This document shows positions 1-8,480 of a stretch of DNA of 64,000 nucleotides, piece after piece; the first letter of the stretch is position 1, and the number at the start of each line of letters is the position of its first letter. Source of the DNA: Microbacterium sp. VKM Ac-2870 (lineage in GTDB: Bacteria > Actinomycetota > Actinomycetes > Actinomycetales > Microbacteriaceae); the NCBI RefSeq assembly GCF_015350795.1, contig NZ_JADKSH010000001.1:248461-312460 (forward strand). The letters run 5' to 3'. Below the pieces are notes generated by a model. That model saw only the letters and a list, made by a program, of their open reading frames with translations, was not told the origin of the DNA and did not search any database. The translations under genes were made by a program, and so were the position numbers.

Positions 1-579
1 GTCGTCCCCCAGCGAGCCTTTCGTCCGCATCCACACATTCTGCTGCGCGACATGAGCACCGGGGACGTGATCGTAGATGGCGCCCTCCGCGTGCACGACC
101 TCGATCGGGCTGCTCGAGAGCACGCGTTGGGACAGCGGATGCAAGCTCACGGACTCGGCACGATGCAGTGCGTCCTCGGGGCTCAGGATGCCCTCCGGGA
201 TCCCGCTCTGATGATCGAGCCCCGGATCCTCCCGCTCGAACGACGCGATCATCGAGAAGATCGGAACGCCGTCCTGGAACGCCTGGGTGCGCCGCGTCGA
301 GAACGATCGCCCGTCGTGGATGCGATCCACCGAGAGCGTCACGGGACGATTCGCATCGCCCGCGCGCAGGAAGTAGCCGTGCATCGAATGCGGCACGCGG
401 TCGTCGTCGGTCGTACGGTCGGCGGCGATGATCGCCTGAGCGAGAACCTGTCCGCCGAAGATGCGGCCGGTCGGCATGGGGTGCGATCGCCCGGTGAAGA
501 TGTCCTCTGTCGTCCGGGCGCCACTCGACGTGAGATCGAGCACCGCGCGCAGCGGAGTGAGCGGATCGTCGCCGCTCAT
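1..579 (-). CDS. tesB: Acyl-CoA thioesterase II (TesB-like), partial at window edge
   Basis: The reverse strand reads as the first 193 residues of a TesB-type thioesterase, which hydrolyses acyl-CoA to free acid and CoA in the cytoplasm. Visible are the N-terminal double-hotdog signatures GRIFGGQVLAQAI (about residues 38-50), HSMHGYFLRAGD (64-75) and the DRIHDGRSFSTRR segment (84-96). The family is usually about 285 residues, so the C-terminal hotdog with the catalytic residues lies outside the window. The start chosen is ATG at 579; in-frame GTG codons 5 and 7 codons upstream are alternatives, and no strong ribosome site decides between them. The family call is firm; the physiological substrate is unknown. 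Confidence 0.9.
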   Translation of the reverse strand, partial: MSGDDPLTPLRAVLDLTSSGARTTEDIFTGRSHPMPTGRIFGGQVLAQAIIAADRTTDDDRVPHSMHGYFLRAGDANRPVTLSVDRIHDGRSFSTRRTQAFQDGVPIFSMIASFEREDPGLDHQSGIPEGILSPEDALHRAESVSLHPLSQRVLSSSPIEVVHAEGAIYDHVPGAHVAQQNVWMRTKGSLGDD

Positions 580-624
580 CGTGGTCGACACATGCACTCC
601 ATCCGTCCCCGCGTTGGTCCTTGA

Positions 625-630
625 TAGTTT
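625..630 (+). promoter_or_regulatory. -10 hexamer, leaderless start of the gene at 638
   Basis: TAGTTT lies 7 nt before the ATG at 638, so transcription would begin on or next to the start codon. There is no Shine-Dalgarno sequence. The -35 region is not recognisable. Confidence 0.5.
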
Positions 631-637
631 AGGTCGG

Positions 638-1306
638 ATGTCCGCGCAGCTTCTCTTCCCCGATCCTCTCGCCGCCGCCGATGTGCTCGTTTTCGCTCAA
701 CGCGCCGCGCGCCTCGGAGATGGCGAGGTCCGGCTGCGTGCGCACGGTGGCACGCTGGCGCTGACCGCCGCCACGCTCGCCCCGCAGACCCTGATGGAGG
801 CGACACCTACCGTGCTGGGAATGCGGTTCGTGAAAGTCGACCCCGAGCTGGAGTGCGACCTCGTCGTCGACGCTTCCTCGCTCGTGGCGTCCGCCGACCC
901 GCGCGCGATCACCCTTCCCGAGACCGCCGTCACCGCCGCGTGGGCGGGCATCTCGCCGCCGCGTGGCGCGTGGGAACCCGTCGGTGTCATCGACGCTTCC
1001 ACACTCGCGGCTCGCGCGCAGCGGGGAATCTCCGCCGTCGCGGAAGCGGTGCCGGATGCGGCGGGCGAGGATGTGGTCCGTCTGGTGCGCTCCCAGGTAT
1101 GGGGGCGCACCGACGACGAACTCTCCGATCTGCCGCGCGGGGTGGCGTTCGCCGCCTTCGCGCTGGGCTTCATCGCCGGAGAGGAGACCGCGACGGTGCA
1201 TCGCAGTGGCGCCTGGACGCGGGTGAGCCTGCGGCGCGGCCACGTCCTGACCCGCACGAGCGTCCGTTCCGGCCTGACCGAGGTGCGCGCGACCGGCGCC
1301 GCCTGA
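638..1306 (+). CDS. Hypothetical protein, about 222 aa
   Basis: I do not recognise a family. The protein begins MSAQLLFPDPLAAADVLVFA and is soluble, without signal peptide, membrane span or metal motif. The open frame extends upstream to 461, but that part lies antisense to the thioesterase start and reads as basic, non-protein-like sequence. ATG 638 also follows a well placed -10 hexamer, so it is the preferred start. The C-terminal part (VAFAAFALGFIAGEETATVH) is the most protein-like stretch and may be the fold core. The gene is divergent from the thioesterase and convergent with the flavoprotein. Confidence 0.75.
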   Translation: MSAQLLFPDPLAAADVLVFAQRAARLGDGEVRLRAHGGTLALTAATLAPQTLMEATPTVLGMRFVKVDPELECDLVVDASSLVASADPRAITLPETAVTAAWAGISPPRGAWEPVGVIDASTLAARAQRGISAVAEAVPDAAGEDVVRLVRSQVWGRTDDELSDLPRGVAFAAFALGFIAGEETATVHRSGAWTRVSLRRGHVLTRTSVRSGLTEVRATGAA

Positions 1307-1335
1307 ACCTCAGCGCACCGGCACCTGAGTGGATA

Positions 1336-3003
1336 TCACACGGCCTCGGCGGCCGCTCGTCCCGCAAGGCGACCCGAGAACAGGCATCCACCGACGAACG
1401 TGCCTTCCAGTGCGCGGTAGCCGTGCACACCGCCCCCGCCGAACCCGGCCGCCTCTCCCGCGGCATACAGGCCGGCGACAGGTTCTCCGTCGTCACCGAG
1501 GGCGCGTCCCGACAGATCCGTCTCGATGCCGCCGAGCGACTTGCGCGTGAGCACGTGCAGCTTGACCGCGATGAGCGGGCCGTTGGCCGGGTCCAGGATG
1601 CGGTGGGGCCGCGCCGTGCGGATGAGCTTGTCGCCCCGATAGGAACGTGCCGCGCGGAGCATGGCGATCTGCGCATCTTTCGTGAAGTCGTTGTCGATCT
1701 CGCGGTCGCGCGCCTCGATCTCGCGGCGAACGGTGTCTGCATCGAGCGACTCGCCGCCCGGAAGCGCGCGCATGCCCGCTATCAACTCGTCGATGGTGCG
1801 CCGCACGACGAAATCGGCGCCCTGATCCATGAAGGCTTGCACGGGACCGGCGGCGCCCTTGCCCAGACGTGAGCGGACGAGCAGCGGCACGTTCTGATCG
1901 GTGAGGTCGGGGTTCTGCTCGCTGCCCGAGAGCGTGAACTCCTTCTCGATGATCTTCTGCGACAGCACGAACCACGAATGGTCGTGTCCGGTGCGACGCA
2001 GGTGAGCGAGTGTGCCGAGTGTGTCGTAGCCGGGGTACAGCGGTACCGGCAGGCGCGCGCCCGTGGCGTCGAGCCACACCGAGGAGGGGCCGGGCAGAAT
2101 CCGGATGCCGTGGTTCGGCCAGATCGGCGACCAGTTCTGGATGCCCTCCACGTAGTGCCACATCCGGTCGCCGTTGATGAGTCGTGCCCCTGCGGCGGAC
2201 GCGACGGGCTGCATCGAGCCGTCGACGTACGCAGGCACTCCGGTGATCATCTGGGCCGGTGCGGTGCCGAGCCGCGCCGGCCACTGCGCCCGCACGAGCT
2301 CGTGGTTGCCGCCGATGCCGCCGGAAGCCACGATCGTCGCACCCGCCGCCACCTCGAACGAGCCGACGACCTCACGAGAACTCTCCGCTCCCTGAGGCGC
2401 GTCGGAGGGGGCGAGGATGTCGCCCCGGGCACCGGTGACAGCGGCTCCTGCGGTTGTCAGCGCCGTCACCCGGTGACGATCGAGCACGGTCAGCCGACCT
2501 GCGGCTTCGGCCTGCTCGACGGCGAGCCGGAAGGGCGCGACCAGTCCCGGACCCGTACCCCACGTGATGTGGAAGCGCGGCACGGAGTTGCCCGGGCCCG
2601 TGGCGTTGTAGCCGCCACGCTCCGCCCAGCCGACGACGGGAAAGAAGCCGACCCCCTTCTGCCGCAGCCACGACCGCTTCTCGCCGCTGGCGAACTGCAG
2701 GTAGGCCTCCGCCCAGCGTCGAGGCCAGTAGTCCTCGTCGCGGTCGAACTGGGCTGTGGCGAACCAGTCCTGGCGGGCGAGGTCGAAGGAGTCCCGGATG
2801 CCCATGCGTCGCTGCTCGGGGGAGTCGACGAAGAAGAGGCCACCGAACGACCAGAACGCCTGTCCGCCCAGGTTGACTCGCGGCTCCTGATCGATGATCG
2901 CAACGCGTTTACCCGCGGCCGCCGCCTCCGCGGCCGCGACCAGGCCGGACAGTCCCCAGCCGATGACGAGCACATCCACCGAGTGCGTCTTCGTGGTGGT
3001 CAT
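1336..3003 (-). CDS. FAD-binding dehydrogenase (3-ketosteroid dehydrogenase/fumarate reductase-like)
   Basis: A 555-residue flavoprotein with an N-terminal dinucleotide fold (IGWGLSGLVAAAEAA, about 13-27), a flavin-contact segment GGQAFWSFGGLFF (about 47-59) and the typical C-terminal GLYAAGEAAGFGGGGVHGYR. It belongs to the FAD_binding_2 family, which oxidises or reduces C-C bonds in substrates such as steroids or dicarboxylates; the substrate cannot be read from sequence. No signal peptide is seen, so it is probably cytoplasmic. AAGGAG sits 6 nt before ATG 3003, supporting the start. It follows the truncated haemoglobin by 42 nt on the same strand and may be co-transcribed with it. Confidence 0.88.
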   Translation of the reverse strand: MTTTKTHSVDVLVIGWGLSGLVAAAEAAAAGKRVAIIDQEPRVNLGGQAFWSFGGLFFVDSPEQRRMGIRDSFDLARQDWFATAQFDRDEDYWPRRWAEAYLQFASGEKRSWLRQKGVGFFPVVGWAERGGYNATGPGNSVPRFHITWGTGPGLVAPFRLAVEQAEAAGRLTVLDRHRVTALTTAGAAVTGARGDILAPSDAPQGAESSREVVGSFEVAAGATIVASGGIGGNHELVRAQWPARLGTAPAQMITGVPAYVDGSMQPVASAAGARLINGDRMWHYVEGIQNWSPIWPNHGIRILPGPSSVWLDATGARLPVPLYPGYDTLGTLAHLRRTGHDHSWFVLSQKIIEKEFTLSGSEQNPDLTDQNVPLLVRSRLGKGAAGPVQAFMDQGADFVVRRTIDELIAGMRALPGGESLDADTVRREIEARDREIDNDFTKDAQIAMLRAARSYRGDKLIRTARPHRILDPANGPLIAVKLHVLTRKSLGGIETDLSGRALGDDGEPVAGLYAAGEAAGFGGGGVHGYRALEGTFVGGCLFSGRLAGRAAAEAV

Positions 3004-3045
3004 CGTCGACTCCTTCGTCGAGGGCGCATGCGAAAGGTGCGCGGG

Positions 3046-3525
3046 TCAGCCGCCGGAGGATGCCGAGGCATCCGTGGCGGGCAGGGGATGGATCGGGAGG
3101 GTTCCGGCATCGTGCGGCCGGTCCGGACCGATGCCGGTCGGTTCGAATGTGTTCACCATCGCATGAGCGGCGCGCTGGAGGTAGTCCCACAGCGTCGCTT
3201 CATGCAGCGGCGAGAGGTCGAGCTCGTCGACGGCGGTGCGCATGTGCGCCAACCAGCGGTCACGCGCGTCGGGGTTGACGTGGAACGGAATGTGCCGCTG
3301 GCGCAGCCGCGGGTGGCCGCGGCGTTCGCTGTACGTGGCCGGCCCACCCCAGTACTGCTCGAGGAACAGGGTGAGCCGCTCGGCGGCCGGACCGAGGTCG
3401 GCCTCGGGGTACATGGGACGGAGCACATCGTCCTCGGCGACGCCCCGGTAGAAGGCATCGACGAGCCGCACGAAGGTCGCGTGTCCGCCGATCTGGTCGT
3501 AGAAGCTGAGCATCTCGTCGCTCAC
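3046..3525 (-). CDS. glbO: Group II truncated haemoglobin (GlbO type)
   Basis: A 159-residue 2/2 globin. Haem-pocket residues of group II can be placed by alignment: Tyr26 (B10), Tyr39 (CD1), proximal His78 within HPRLRQRHIPF, and Trp91 (G8). Such proteins bind O2 and NO and are linked to redox or NO detoxification, often near the membrane. The C-terminus carries a Pro/Ala/Ser-rich tail of about 30 residues beyond the globin core. The start is GTG 3525, overlapping the mscS stop as GTGA, so translation is probably coupled. MLSFYDQ, four codons in, is an alternative start. Confidence 0.92.
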   Translation of the reverse strand: MSDEMLSFYDQIGGHATFVRLVDAFYRGVAEDDVLRPMYPEADLGPAAERLTLFLEQYWGGPATYSERRGHPRLRQRHIPFHVNPDARDRWLAHMRTAVDELDLSPLHEATLWDYLQRAAHAMVNTFEPTGIGPDRPHDAGTLPIHPLPATDASASSGG

Positions 3526-4664
3526 GCGCCGTCATCCTCCTTCGCCGCTCCCGGGCCTGCGGTGTCGGCGTTGGGTGAGGTCTTCTCCGCGCTCGGCGTC
3601 GGGGCTGCGGGGGCCTTCGTGCCCCCGCGCTTCGGCTTCCACACACCTTTCCCGTCGGCCGAGGCGATGGGCGTGGGCCGGGTGCGCGGAGGGTTCGCTC
3701 CCCGCACGCGCTGCGCGCCCTCCAGTCCGGCGAGCATCACGGTGTTCATCGACGGCAACGTGACGCCGAGCTCATCCATCGCCCGCTTCAGACGCATGCG
3801 CAGCTCACGGGCGACGTCATCCTTCGCGTTGGCGCGCGTCTTGATCACGAGCCGGATCACCAGCGCATCACCCGTGATCGACTCCAGCCCCCACACTTCG
3901 GGCTGCTCGATGATGCGGGTGCGCCACTTCGGGTCTTTCACGAGCGACTTGGCCGTGGCGAGCATCGCCTTCTCGACCTGATCGATATCCACGTCGACCG
4001 GAAGGGCGAGGTCGATGATGACACGCGACCACCCCTGCGACATGTTGCCGATACGGGTGATCTCGCCGTTGCGGACGTACCAGAGCGTGCCGTTCACATC
4101 ACGTACGTGCGTGATGCGCACGCTCACGTACTCCACGATGCCGGTCGCCAGGCCGAGGTCGACGACGTCTCCGATACCGACCTGGTCTTCGGCCACGATG
4201 AAGATGCCGTTGAGCACGTCTTTGACGATGTTCTGAGCGCCGAAACCGAGGCCGGCACCGATCGCGGCCGACAGAAGCGCGAAGGATCCGAGGGCACTCG
4301 GGGCCAGGATGTTGAAGACGAGCAGGATCGCGATGGTCACGATCGCGACGTTCACGATGTTCTGCAGAATCGACCCCAGCGTGCGCGTGCGCTGGACGAG
4401 CCGCATAGCGGCCAGGGGGGATCTCTCGAGCGCCTGCGTGTCGTCCACGTTGGCCTTGCTCTTGGCGCCCGAGACGATGCGATTGACGACGCGCCGGATC
4501 ACGAGGCGCAGCACCCACGACGCGAAGAACGCACCGATCACGATGCCCGCCACCGTCAGCAGGTTGACTCCGGTTTCGCCGAGCCAGCGCACGACGTTAT
4601 CCCAGATCGTGGGGTCGATGACCGGCGCGGTGGTGTCGCCGCCGGAGTCAGAGAAGTACCGCAT
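3522..4664 (-). CDS. MscS-family mechanosensitive ion channel
   Basis: 380 residues. An N-terminal membrane helix (about 28-55), a second (about 100-122) and a glycine/alanine-rich pore helix (FALLSAAIGAGLGFGAQNIV, about 128-147) precede a cytoplasmic beta domain with GIGDVVDLG. The last roughly 60 residues form a Lys/Pro/Ala-rich tail that is not part of the channel core. MscS channels release solutes on hypo-osmotic shock. The frame is open upstream to 4793, but ATG 4664 is preceded by TAGGAT at 7 nt and gives the normal N-terminus, so the longer form is rejected. It overlaps the globin gene by 4 nt. Confidence 0.9.
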   Translation of the reverse strand: MRYFSDSGGDTTAPVIDPTIWDNVVRWLGETGVNLLTVAGIVIGAFFASWVLRLVIRRVVNRIVSGAKSKANVDDTQALERSPLAAMRLVQRTRTLGSILQNIVNVAIVTIAILLVFNILAPSALGSFALLSAAIGAGLGFGAQNIVKDVLNGIFIVAEDQVGIGDVVDLGLATGIVEYVSVRITHVRDVNGTLWYVRNGEITRIGNMSQGWSRVIIDLALPVDVDIDQVEKAMLATAKSLVKDPKWRTRIIEQPEVWGLESITGDALVIRLVIKTRANAKDDVARELRMRLKRAMDELGVTLPSMNTVMLAGLEGAQRVRGANPPRTRPTPIASADGKGVWKPKRGGTKAPAAPTPSAEKTSPNADTAGPGAAKEDDGA

Positions 4665-4671
4665 CGGTTCG

Positions 4672-4677
4672 ATCCTA
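4672..4677 (-). promoter_or_regulatory. -10 hexamer of mscS, overlapping a stop codon
   Basis: TAGGAT on the minus strand, 7 nt before the mscS ATG. Its first three bases are the TAG stop codon of the response-regulator gene. Confidence 0.55.
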
Positions 4678-5388
4678 ACGAGCCGGACTCTGTCCGTTCT
4701 GTGAGCGCGGCTCGCCGTCGACGGCAAGGCCTCCGCGATGGGCGAGGATGACGGCGTGAATGCGGTCGCGCGCCGCCAGCTTCGAGAGCACACGGCCCAC
4801 GTGCGTCTTCACCGTGGTCTCGCCGAGGTAGAGCTCCGTCGCGATCTCCGCGTTGCTGAGGCCGCGGGCGATCGCCTGAAACACCTCGCGCTCACGCTGT
4901 GTCAGGGCCGCCACCCGTTCTGCGATGTCCACCCCGTCAGCTCCGGCAGCGTTGCCTGCCGACGTCAGACGTCGGCGGAGGACCTCCCGCGTCACGCGCG
5001 GCGACAACACGGCATCGCCGCCCGCGACCGCACGGATGGCGGCGACGAGTCCGGCCCGGTCGATGTCTTTGAGCAGGAAGCCGCTGGCGCCGGCATCCAA
5101 CGCGCCGAAGGCGTACTCGTCGAGGTCGAAGGTCGTGAGCACCAGCACCCGCGTCTGCGGGCACTCCGCCACGACGCGCGCGGTCGCCGCGACGCCGTTC
5201 ATGCGCGGCATCCGGATGTCCATCAGCACCACGTCGGGTCGTTCCGCAGCGCACACGGTAATCGTCTCCTCGCCGTCGGCGGCTTCGCCCACGACACGGA
5301 TGTCGGGCTCCGCTTCGAGCACGAGAGTGAAGCCCAGGCGGATCAGAGGCTGGTCATCGGCGATGACCACGCGGATGGGAGCAGTCAT
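4675..5388 (-). CDS. NarL/FixJ-family response regulator
   Basis: 237 residues. The receiver domain has the acidic pair Asp11-Asp12, the phospho-acceptor Asp57 (VVLMDIRMP) and the conserved Lys in FLLKDID. The C-terminal LuxR-type helix-turn-helix begins at LTQREREVFQAIARG and continues through TTVKTHVGRVLSKL. It binds DNA after phosphorylation by a partner kinase, clearly the sensor encoded just upstream, with which it overlaps as ATGA. An unusual insert of about 20 residues (AGNAAGADGVDIAERV) separates receiver and HTH. The likely target is the adjacent ABC exporter operon, by analogy with similar ABC/two-component loci; this is inference. Confidence 0.95.
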   Translation of the reverse strand: MTAPIRVVIADDQPLIRLGFTLVLEAEPDIRVVGEAADGEETITVCAAERPDVVLMDIRMPRMNGVAATARVVAECPQTRVLVLTTFDLDEYAFGALDAGASGFLLKDIDRAGLVAAIRAVAGGDAVLSPRVTREVLRRRLTSAGNAAGADGVDIAERVAALTQREREVFQAIARGLSNAEIATELYLGETTVKTHVGRVLSKLAARDRIHAVILAHRGGLAVDGEPRSQNGQSPAR

Positions 5389-6566
5389 GACGTTGTCCGA
5401 TCGGTCATCGAAGAGCTCGGAACACGCAGTCGCACCCGCCAGCTACCGTCGCCGACGGGGCCCGCCTCGGCGACGCCGCCCACTCTCGCGGCGCGCTCAT
5501 GGAGCCCGCGGATGCCGTAACCGGTACCGGAGGCAGGCCGCGTCACGCCGTCGTTGACAATCTGCACCGTGACACCATCGACCGTCGTCGCGACCGAGAC
5601 CACGACCTCATGAGCGGTGGGCGCGTGACGGATGACGTTGGTCAACCCCTCCTGCACGACACGGGCGACGGCGAGGCGGACGTGGAGGTCGTCGATCTCA
5701 CCGCCGGTCGTTCGGAGTACCACGGGGATGCCCGCGCTGCGCGCGGTCGCGACGGCGGCGCGCACGGTATCGCCGTCGAGCGGAGCGAGGGGTGCGTCGC
5801 CGTCAGCCTGTTCGTCGCGGAGCACACCCAGCATGGCTCGCATCTCGTCGAGTGCGGCGCGGGCGGTGGTCGAGATCTGCTGGGTCGCCGCTCGACCACG
5901 GGCGACGTCCGACGTGGCGGTGGCTCCCTCCGACAGGGCGACGATGACGGTGAGGGAGTGCGAAACCACGTCGTGCATCTCGCGCGCGATCCGCGCGCGT
6001 TCTGTGGTGGCCGCGAGGCGCGCGTGCTGTTCCCGCTCGGCCCACAACTGCCGAGAGGTGTCCATCAGCGCCGAAAGGTAGCGGGCGCGGTTTCCGACGT
6101 TCACGCCGACGAGCGTGCCGATCAGCACAGACACGACGAGCGCCGCGCAGCCGTTGAGCGCCGGTGACCACGACAGGAGGCCGCCGAGGACGGCCACCGC
6201 AGATCCCAGCAGGGCGACGCCGGTAACTCCGGCGGCGGCGAGCCACGCGTCCGACGAGCCGGCGTAGACCGCCACCGCGTACACGGCGACCGCGACCGTC
6301 GCACTGCCCACGCCCGATCCTGACGGAAGCGCGAGCACCGCGCCTGTCCCGGCCAGGGCGAAGACGAGCAACGGCAGCCGTCGACGCCAGACGAGTGCGA
6401 TGCAGGCCAGCGCCAGCGCGACGACCGCGCTGGGCCGCGTCAGGTCCCACAGCGCACCGGTGGCAGCGTCGCTGCGGCTCGGTGCAGGGAAGGTGACGAG
6501 AGCGGTCAGCAGTGCGACGAGGACGTCCGCGACGCGAGGATGCCGAGCCCAGAACCGCCGGATCAC
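5385..6566 (-). CDS. Sensor histidine kinase (HisKA_3 / NarX-DesK-like)
   Basis: About 393 residues from GTG 6566. Four to five hydrophobic helices fill the first 170 residues, followed by the dimerisation helix with the phospho-acceptor His in RIAREMHDVVSHSL and an ATP-binding domain (EGLTNVIRHA, GTGYGIRGLHERA). There is no large extracellular loop, as in intramembrane-sensing kinases. A longer form from GTG 6635 is possible, but a perfect 23-bp hairpin would then sit a few bases after the start codon. The downstream GTG therefore seems more likely, although neither site has a convincing Shine-Dalgarno. It is translationally coupled to the response regulator. Confidence 0.9.
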   Translation of the reverse strand: MIRRFWARHPRVADVLVALLTALVTFPAPSRSDAATGALWDLTRPSAVVALALACIALVWRRRLPLLVFALAGTGAVLALPSGSGVGSATVAVAVYAVAVYAGSSDAWLAAAGVTGVALLGSAVAVLGGLLSWSPALNGCAALVVSVLIGTLVGVNVGNRARYLSALMDTSRQLWAEREQHARLAATTERARIAREMHDVVSHSLTVIVALSEGATATSDVARGRAATQQISTTARAALDEMRAMLGVLRDEQADGDAPLAPLDGDTVRAAVATARSAGIPVVLRTTGGEIDDLHVRLAVARVVQEGLTNVIRHAPTAHEVVVSVATTVDGVTVQIVNDGVTRPASGTGYGIRGLHERAARVGGVAEAGPVGDGSWRVRLRVPSSSMTDRTTS

Positions 6567-6578
6567 GCCCGGCGGACG

Positions 6579-6627
6579 CGGGAGCCGCAGCTCGCTCGAT
6601 GAGACATCGAGCGAGCTGCGGCTCCCG
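6579..6627 (-). terminator. Perfect 23-bp hairpin between ABC permease and kinase
   Basis: Arms 6579-6601 and 6605-6627 are exactly complementary, with a 3-nt loop (6602-6604). The hairpin starts about 20 nt after the permease stop codon, the usual place for a terminator or attenuator, but no T-tract follows on either strand. It could reduce read-through from the ABC genes into the kinase gene, act as an mRNA stability element, or be a protein-binding dyad. Confidence 0.6.
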
Positions 6628-6646
6628 TCGGTCACGCTGTCCCGAC

Positions 6647-7462
6647 TCAGGCGTCGCGGCTGCGCAGCGACACCCACGCACCGATCAGCAGAGCAGCGGG
6701 CCATGCGGCGAGCGTCACGAGCCCGCGAACGATGTGGTCACCGTCCACCGCCGTTGCGGCCTGCGCGCCGGACATCGGAAGGTACTGCGTCGAATCCACC
6801 AGCCAGCGCCACCCCTCACCGGCGAAGGAGAACATCGACAGGACGATCGGCAAGACGAACAGCACACCGACCGTGGCGGCGATCGCACCGGCGCCGTTGC
6901 GGATGATGAATCCGAAGCCCAGTCCGATGAGCGCGAAGGTCGCCATGGCGAACACACCGGCGAGCAGCGGTGTCCACGACTGCGCCGCGTCGGACCAGTC
7001 GATGCCGGTCTTGAGGATCGGCGCCGTGACGAGCACCGCGATCGCGTACGTCACCGCCGTCGCGAGTGCGAGCAGCACGGTGACGACGATCGACTTTGCG
7101 GCCAGCACGGCGCCTCGGCGCGGCTCCGCCGTCAAGGTCGAACGAATCATCCCGGTCGAGTACTCACCGGTGATCGCGATGGCGCCCAGGATCCCGGCGA
7201 CCAGCATGGTGAACTGCATCGGCATCACGATGACCATGACGGGCGTGATCCCCGACTCGAAATCGCGCATCGCGGCCGCCATCAGCAACGAGATGCCGAC
7301 GGACAGTGCCACCGTGATGGCCAGCGACCACCACGTCGAGCGCAGCGAAAGCAGCTTGAGCCATTCGCTGCGGACCACCCGCACGAAGCTCAGACGGTAA
7401 GGCGAGGCAGCCAGCCCGCTCACGGCATCGGTGGATGGAACGGACACGGTTGCGGTGCTCAT
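6647..7462 (-). CDS. ABC-2 type transporter permease
   Basis: 271 residues with six predicted membrane helices and a cytoplasmic N-terminal segment (RSEWLKLLSLRSTWWSLAIT) characteristic of ABC-2 permeases, which export drugs, lipids or peptides. The motif GEYSTGMIRSTL after the second helix is typical of the family. It overlaps the ATPase gene upstream by 4 nt (ATGA), so the two are translated together as a two-gene exporter. The substrate is not determinable. The following kinase and regulator genes suggest envelope-stress or antibiotic control. Confidence 0.92.
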   Translation of the reverse strand: MSTATVSVPSTDAVSGLAASPYRLSFVRVVRSEWLKLLSLRSTWWSLAITVALSVGISLLMAAAMRDFESGITPVMVIVMPMQFTMLVAGILGAIAITGEYSTGMIRSTLTAEPRRGAVLAAKSIVVTVLLALATAVTYAIAVLVTAPILKTGIDWSDAAQSWTPLLAGVFAMATFALIGLGFGFIIRNGAGAIAATVGVLFVLPIVLSMFSFAGEGWRWLVDSTQYLPMSGAQAATAVDGDHIVRGLVTLAAWPAALLIGAWVSLRSRDA

Positions 7463-8370
7463 GCGATCTCCTTGGTCTTGTACTCGACGGAACCCTCGGT
7501 GAGCGCCATGTAGGCCTCCTCGAGCGATCCCGTGCGCGGAGTGAGTTCATGCAACGGAATGCCACGGTCGGCGGCGATGTCACCGATCGCGCTGGCCGGT
7601 ATGCCGCCGACGAGCAAGCTGCCGTCGCCGGCATCGGCGACGGTGACGTCGGGGGAGCCCAGAGCCGACGCCAAGTCGGCGGCGCGGGGGGTGCGAACGA
7701 GCACCTCGTTGCGCGTCCAGGCCCGTACCAGCTGATCGAGCGGGGCATCGGCGAGGATGCGGCCGCGACCGAGCACGATGACGTGATCGGCGGTCTGCGA
7801 CATCTCGCTCATGAGATGGCTCGACAGCAGCACGGTGCGCCCCTCGCCCGCGAGGTGGCGGACGAGCTGGCGCACCCAACGCACGCCTTCGGGGTCGAGG
7901 CCGTTGACCGGCTCGTCCAGGATCAGTGTGCGGGGGTCGCCGAGCAGGGCGGCGGCGATGCCGAGCCTCTGTCCCATCCCGAGCGAGAACTTTCCGGCGC
8001 GCTTTCGCGCGACGGCCTCCAGGCCGGTGAGGGAAATCACCTCATCAACGCGCGAATCGGGGATGCCGTGGGTCGCTGCCATCGCGCGCAGGTGCCCGCG
8101 GGCGGACCGACCGGTGTGGACGGCCTTCGCGTCGAGCAGCACTCCCACCTCGGTCAGCGGCGACCGACTCTGTGCGTATCGGTGTCCGGCAACGCTCACG
8201 CGCCCCGCCGAGGGAGCGTCGAGGCCGACGATCATCCGCATCGTGGTCGACTTGCCCGCCCCGTTCGGGCCGAGGAAGCCGGTGACCTGACCCGGTTGCA
8301 CAGTGAACGAGACGTCATCGACGGCGGTGGTGCTTCCGTATTTCTTCGTGAGGTTTTCAGCGACGATCAT
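7459..8370 (-). CDS. ABC transporter ATP-binding protein (exporter)
   Basis: 303 residues. Walker A GPNGAGKST (34-42), signature FSLGMGQRL, and Walker B TLILDEPVNGLDPEG are intact; a C-terminal roughly 80-residue extension is typical of drug-export ATPases (DrrA/CcmA-like). It energises the permease encoded next. ATG 8370 has TAGCGT 6 nt upstream and no Shine-Dalgarno, suggesting a leaderless first gene of the ABC, kinase and regulator operon. Confidence 0.95.
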   Translation of the reverse strand: MIVAENLTKKYGSTTAVDDVSFTVQPGQVTGFLGPNGAGKSTTMRMIVGLDAPSAGRVSVAGHRYAQSRSPLTEVGVLLDAKAVHTGRSARGHLRAMAATHGIPDSRVDEVISLTGLEAVARKRAGKFSLGMGQRLGIAAALLGDPRTLILDEPVNGLDPEGVRWVRQLVRHLAGEGRTVLLSSHLMSEMSQTADHVIVLGRGRILADAPLDQLVRAWTRNEVLVRTPRAADLASALGSPDVTVADAGDGSLLVGGIPASAIGDIAADRGIPLHELTPRTGSLEEAYMALTEGSVEYKTKEIA

Positions 8371-8376
8371 CCTTCG

Positions 8377-8382
8377 ACGCTA
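8377..8382 (-). promoter_or_regulatory. -10 hexamer of the ABC operon
   Basis: TAGCGT on the minus strand, 6 nt before ATG 8370; implies a leaderless transcript. Confidence 0.5.
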
Positions 8383-8421
8383 CGGCGCCGAAGGTCGATG
8401 GCACATCCTGCGGGAGGATGA

Positions 8422-8467
8422 GATCGGCCGCGCATCCCTCGATCGTCGGAAGGACGCGCGGCCGATC
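8422..8467 (-). terminator. Putative terminator after pepN
   Basis: Arms GATCGGCCGCGC (8422-8433) and its exact complement (8456-8467) enclose a 22-nt loop, 14 nt beyond the pepN stop codon. No T-tract. Confidence 0.5.
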
Positions 8468-8480
8468 GGGCAACGTCGAC

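Noticed and set aside
1978..3981. 667-aa plus-strand ORF across the flavoprotein, globin and mscS genes
   Set aside because: It crosses three well supported minus-strand genes and has no domain.
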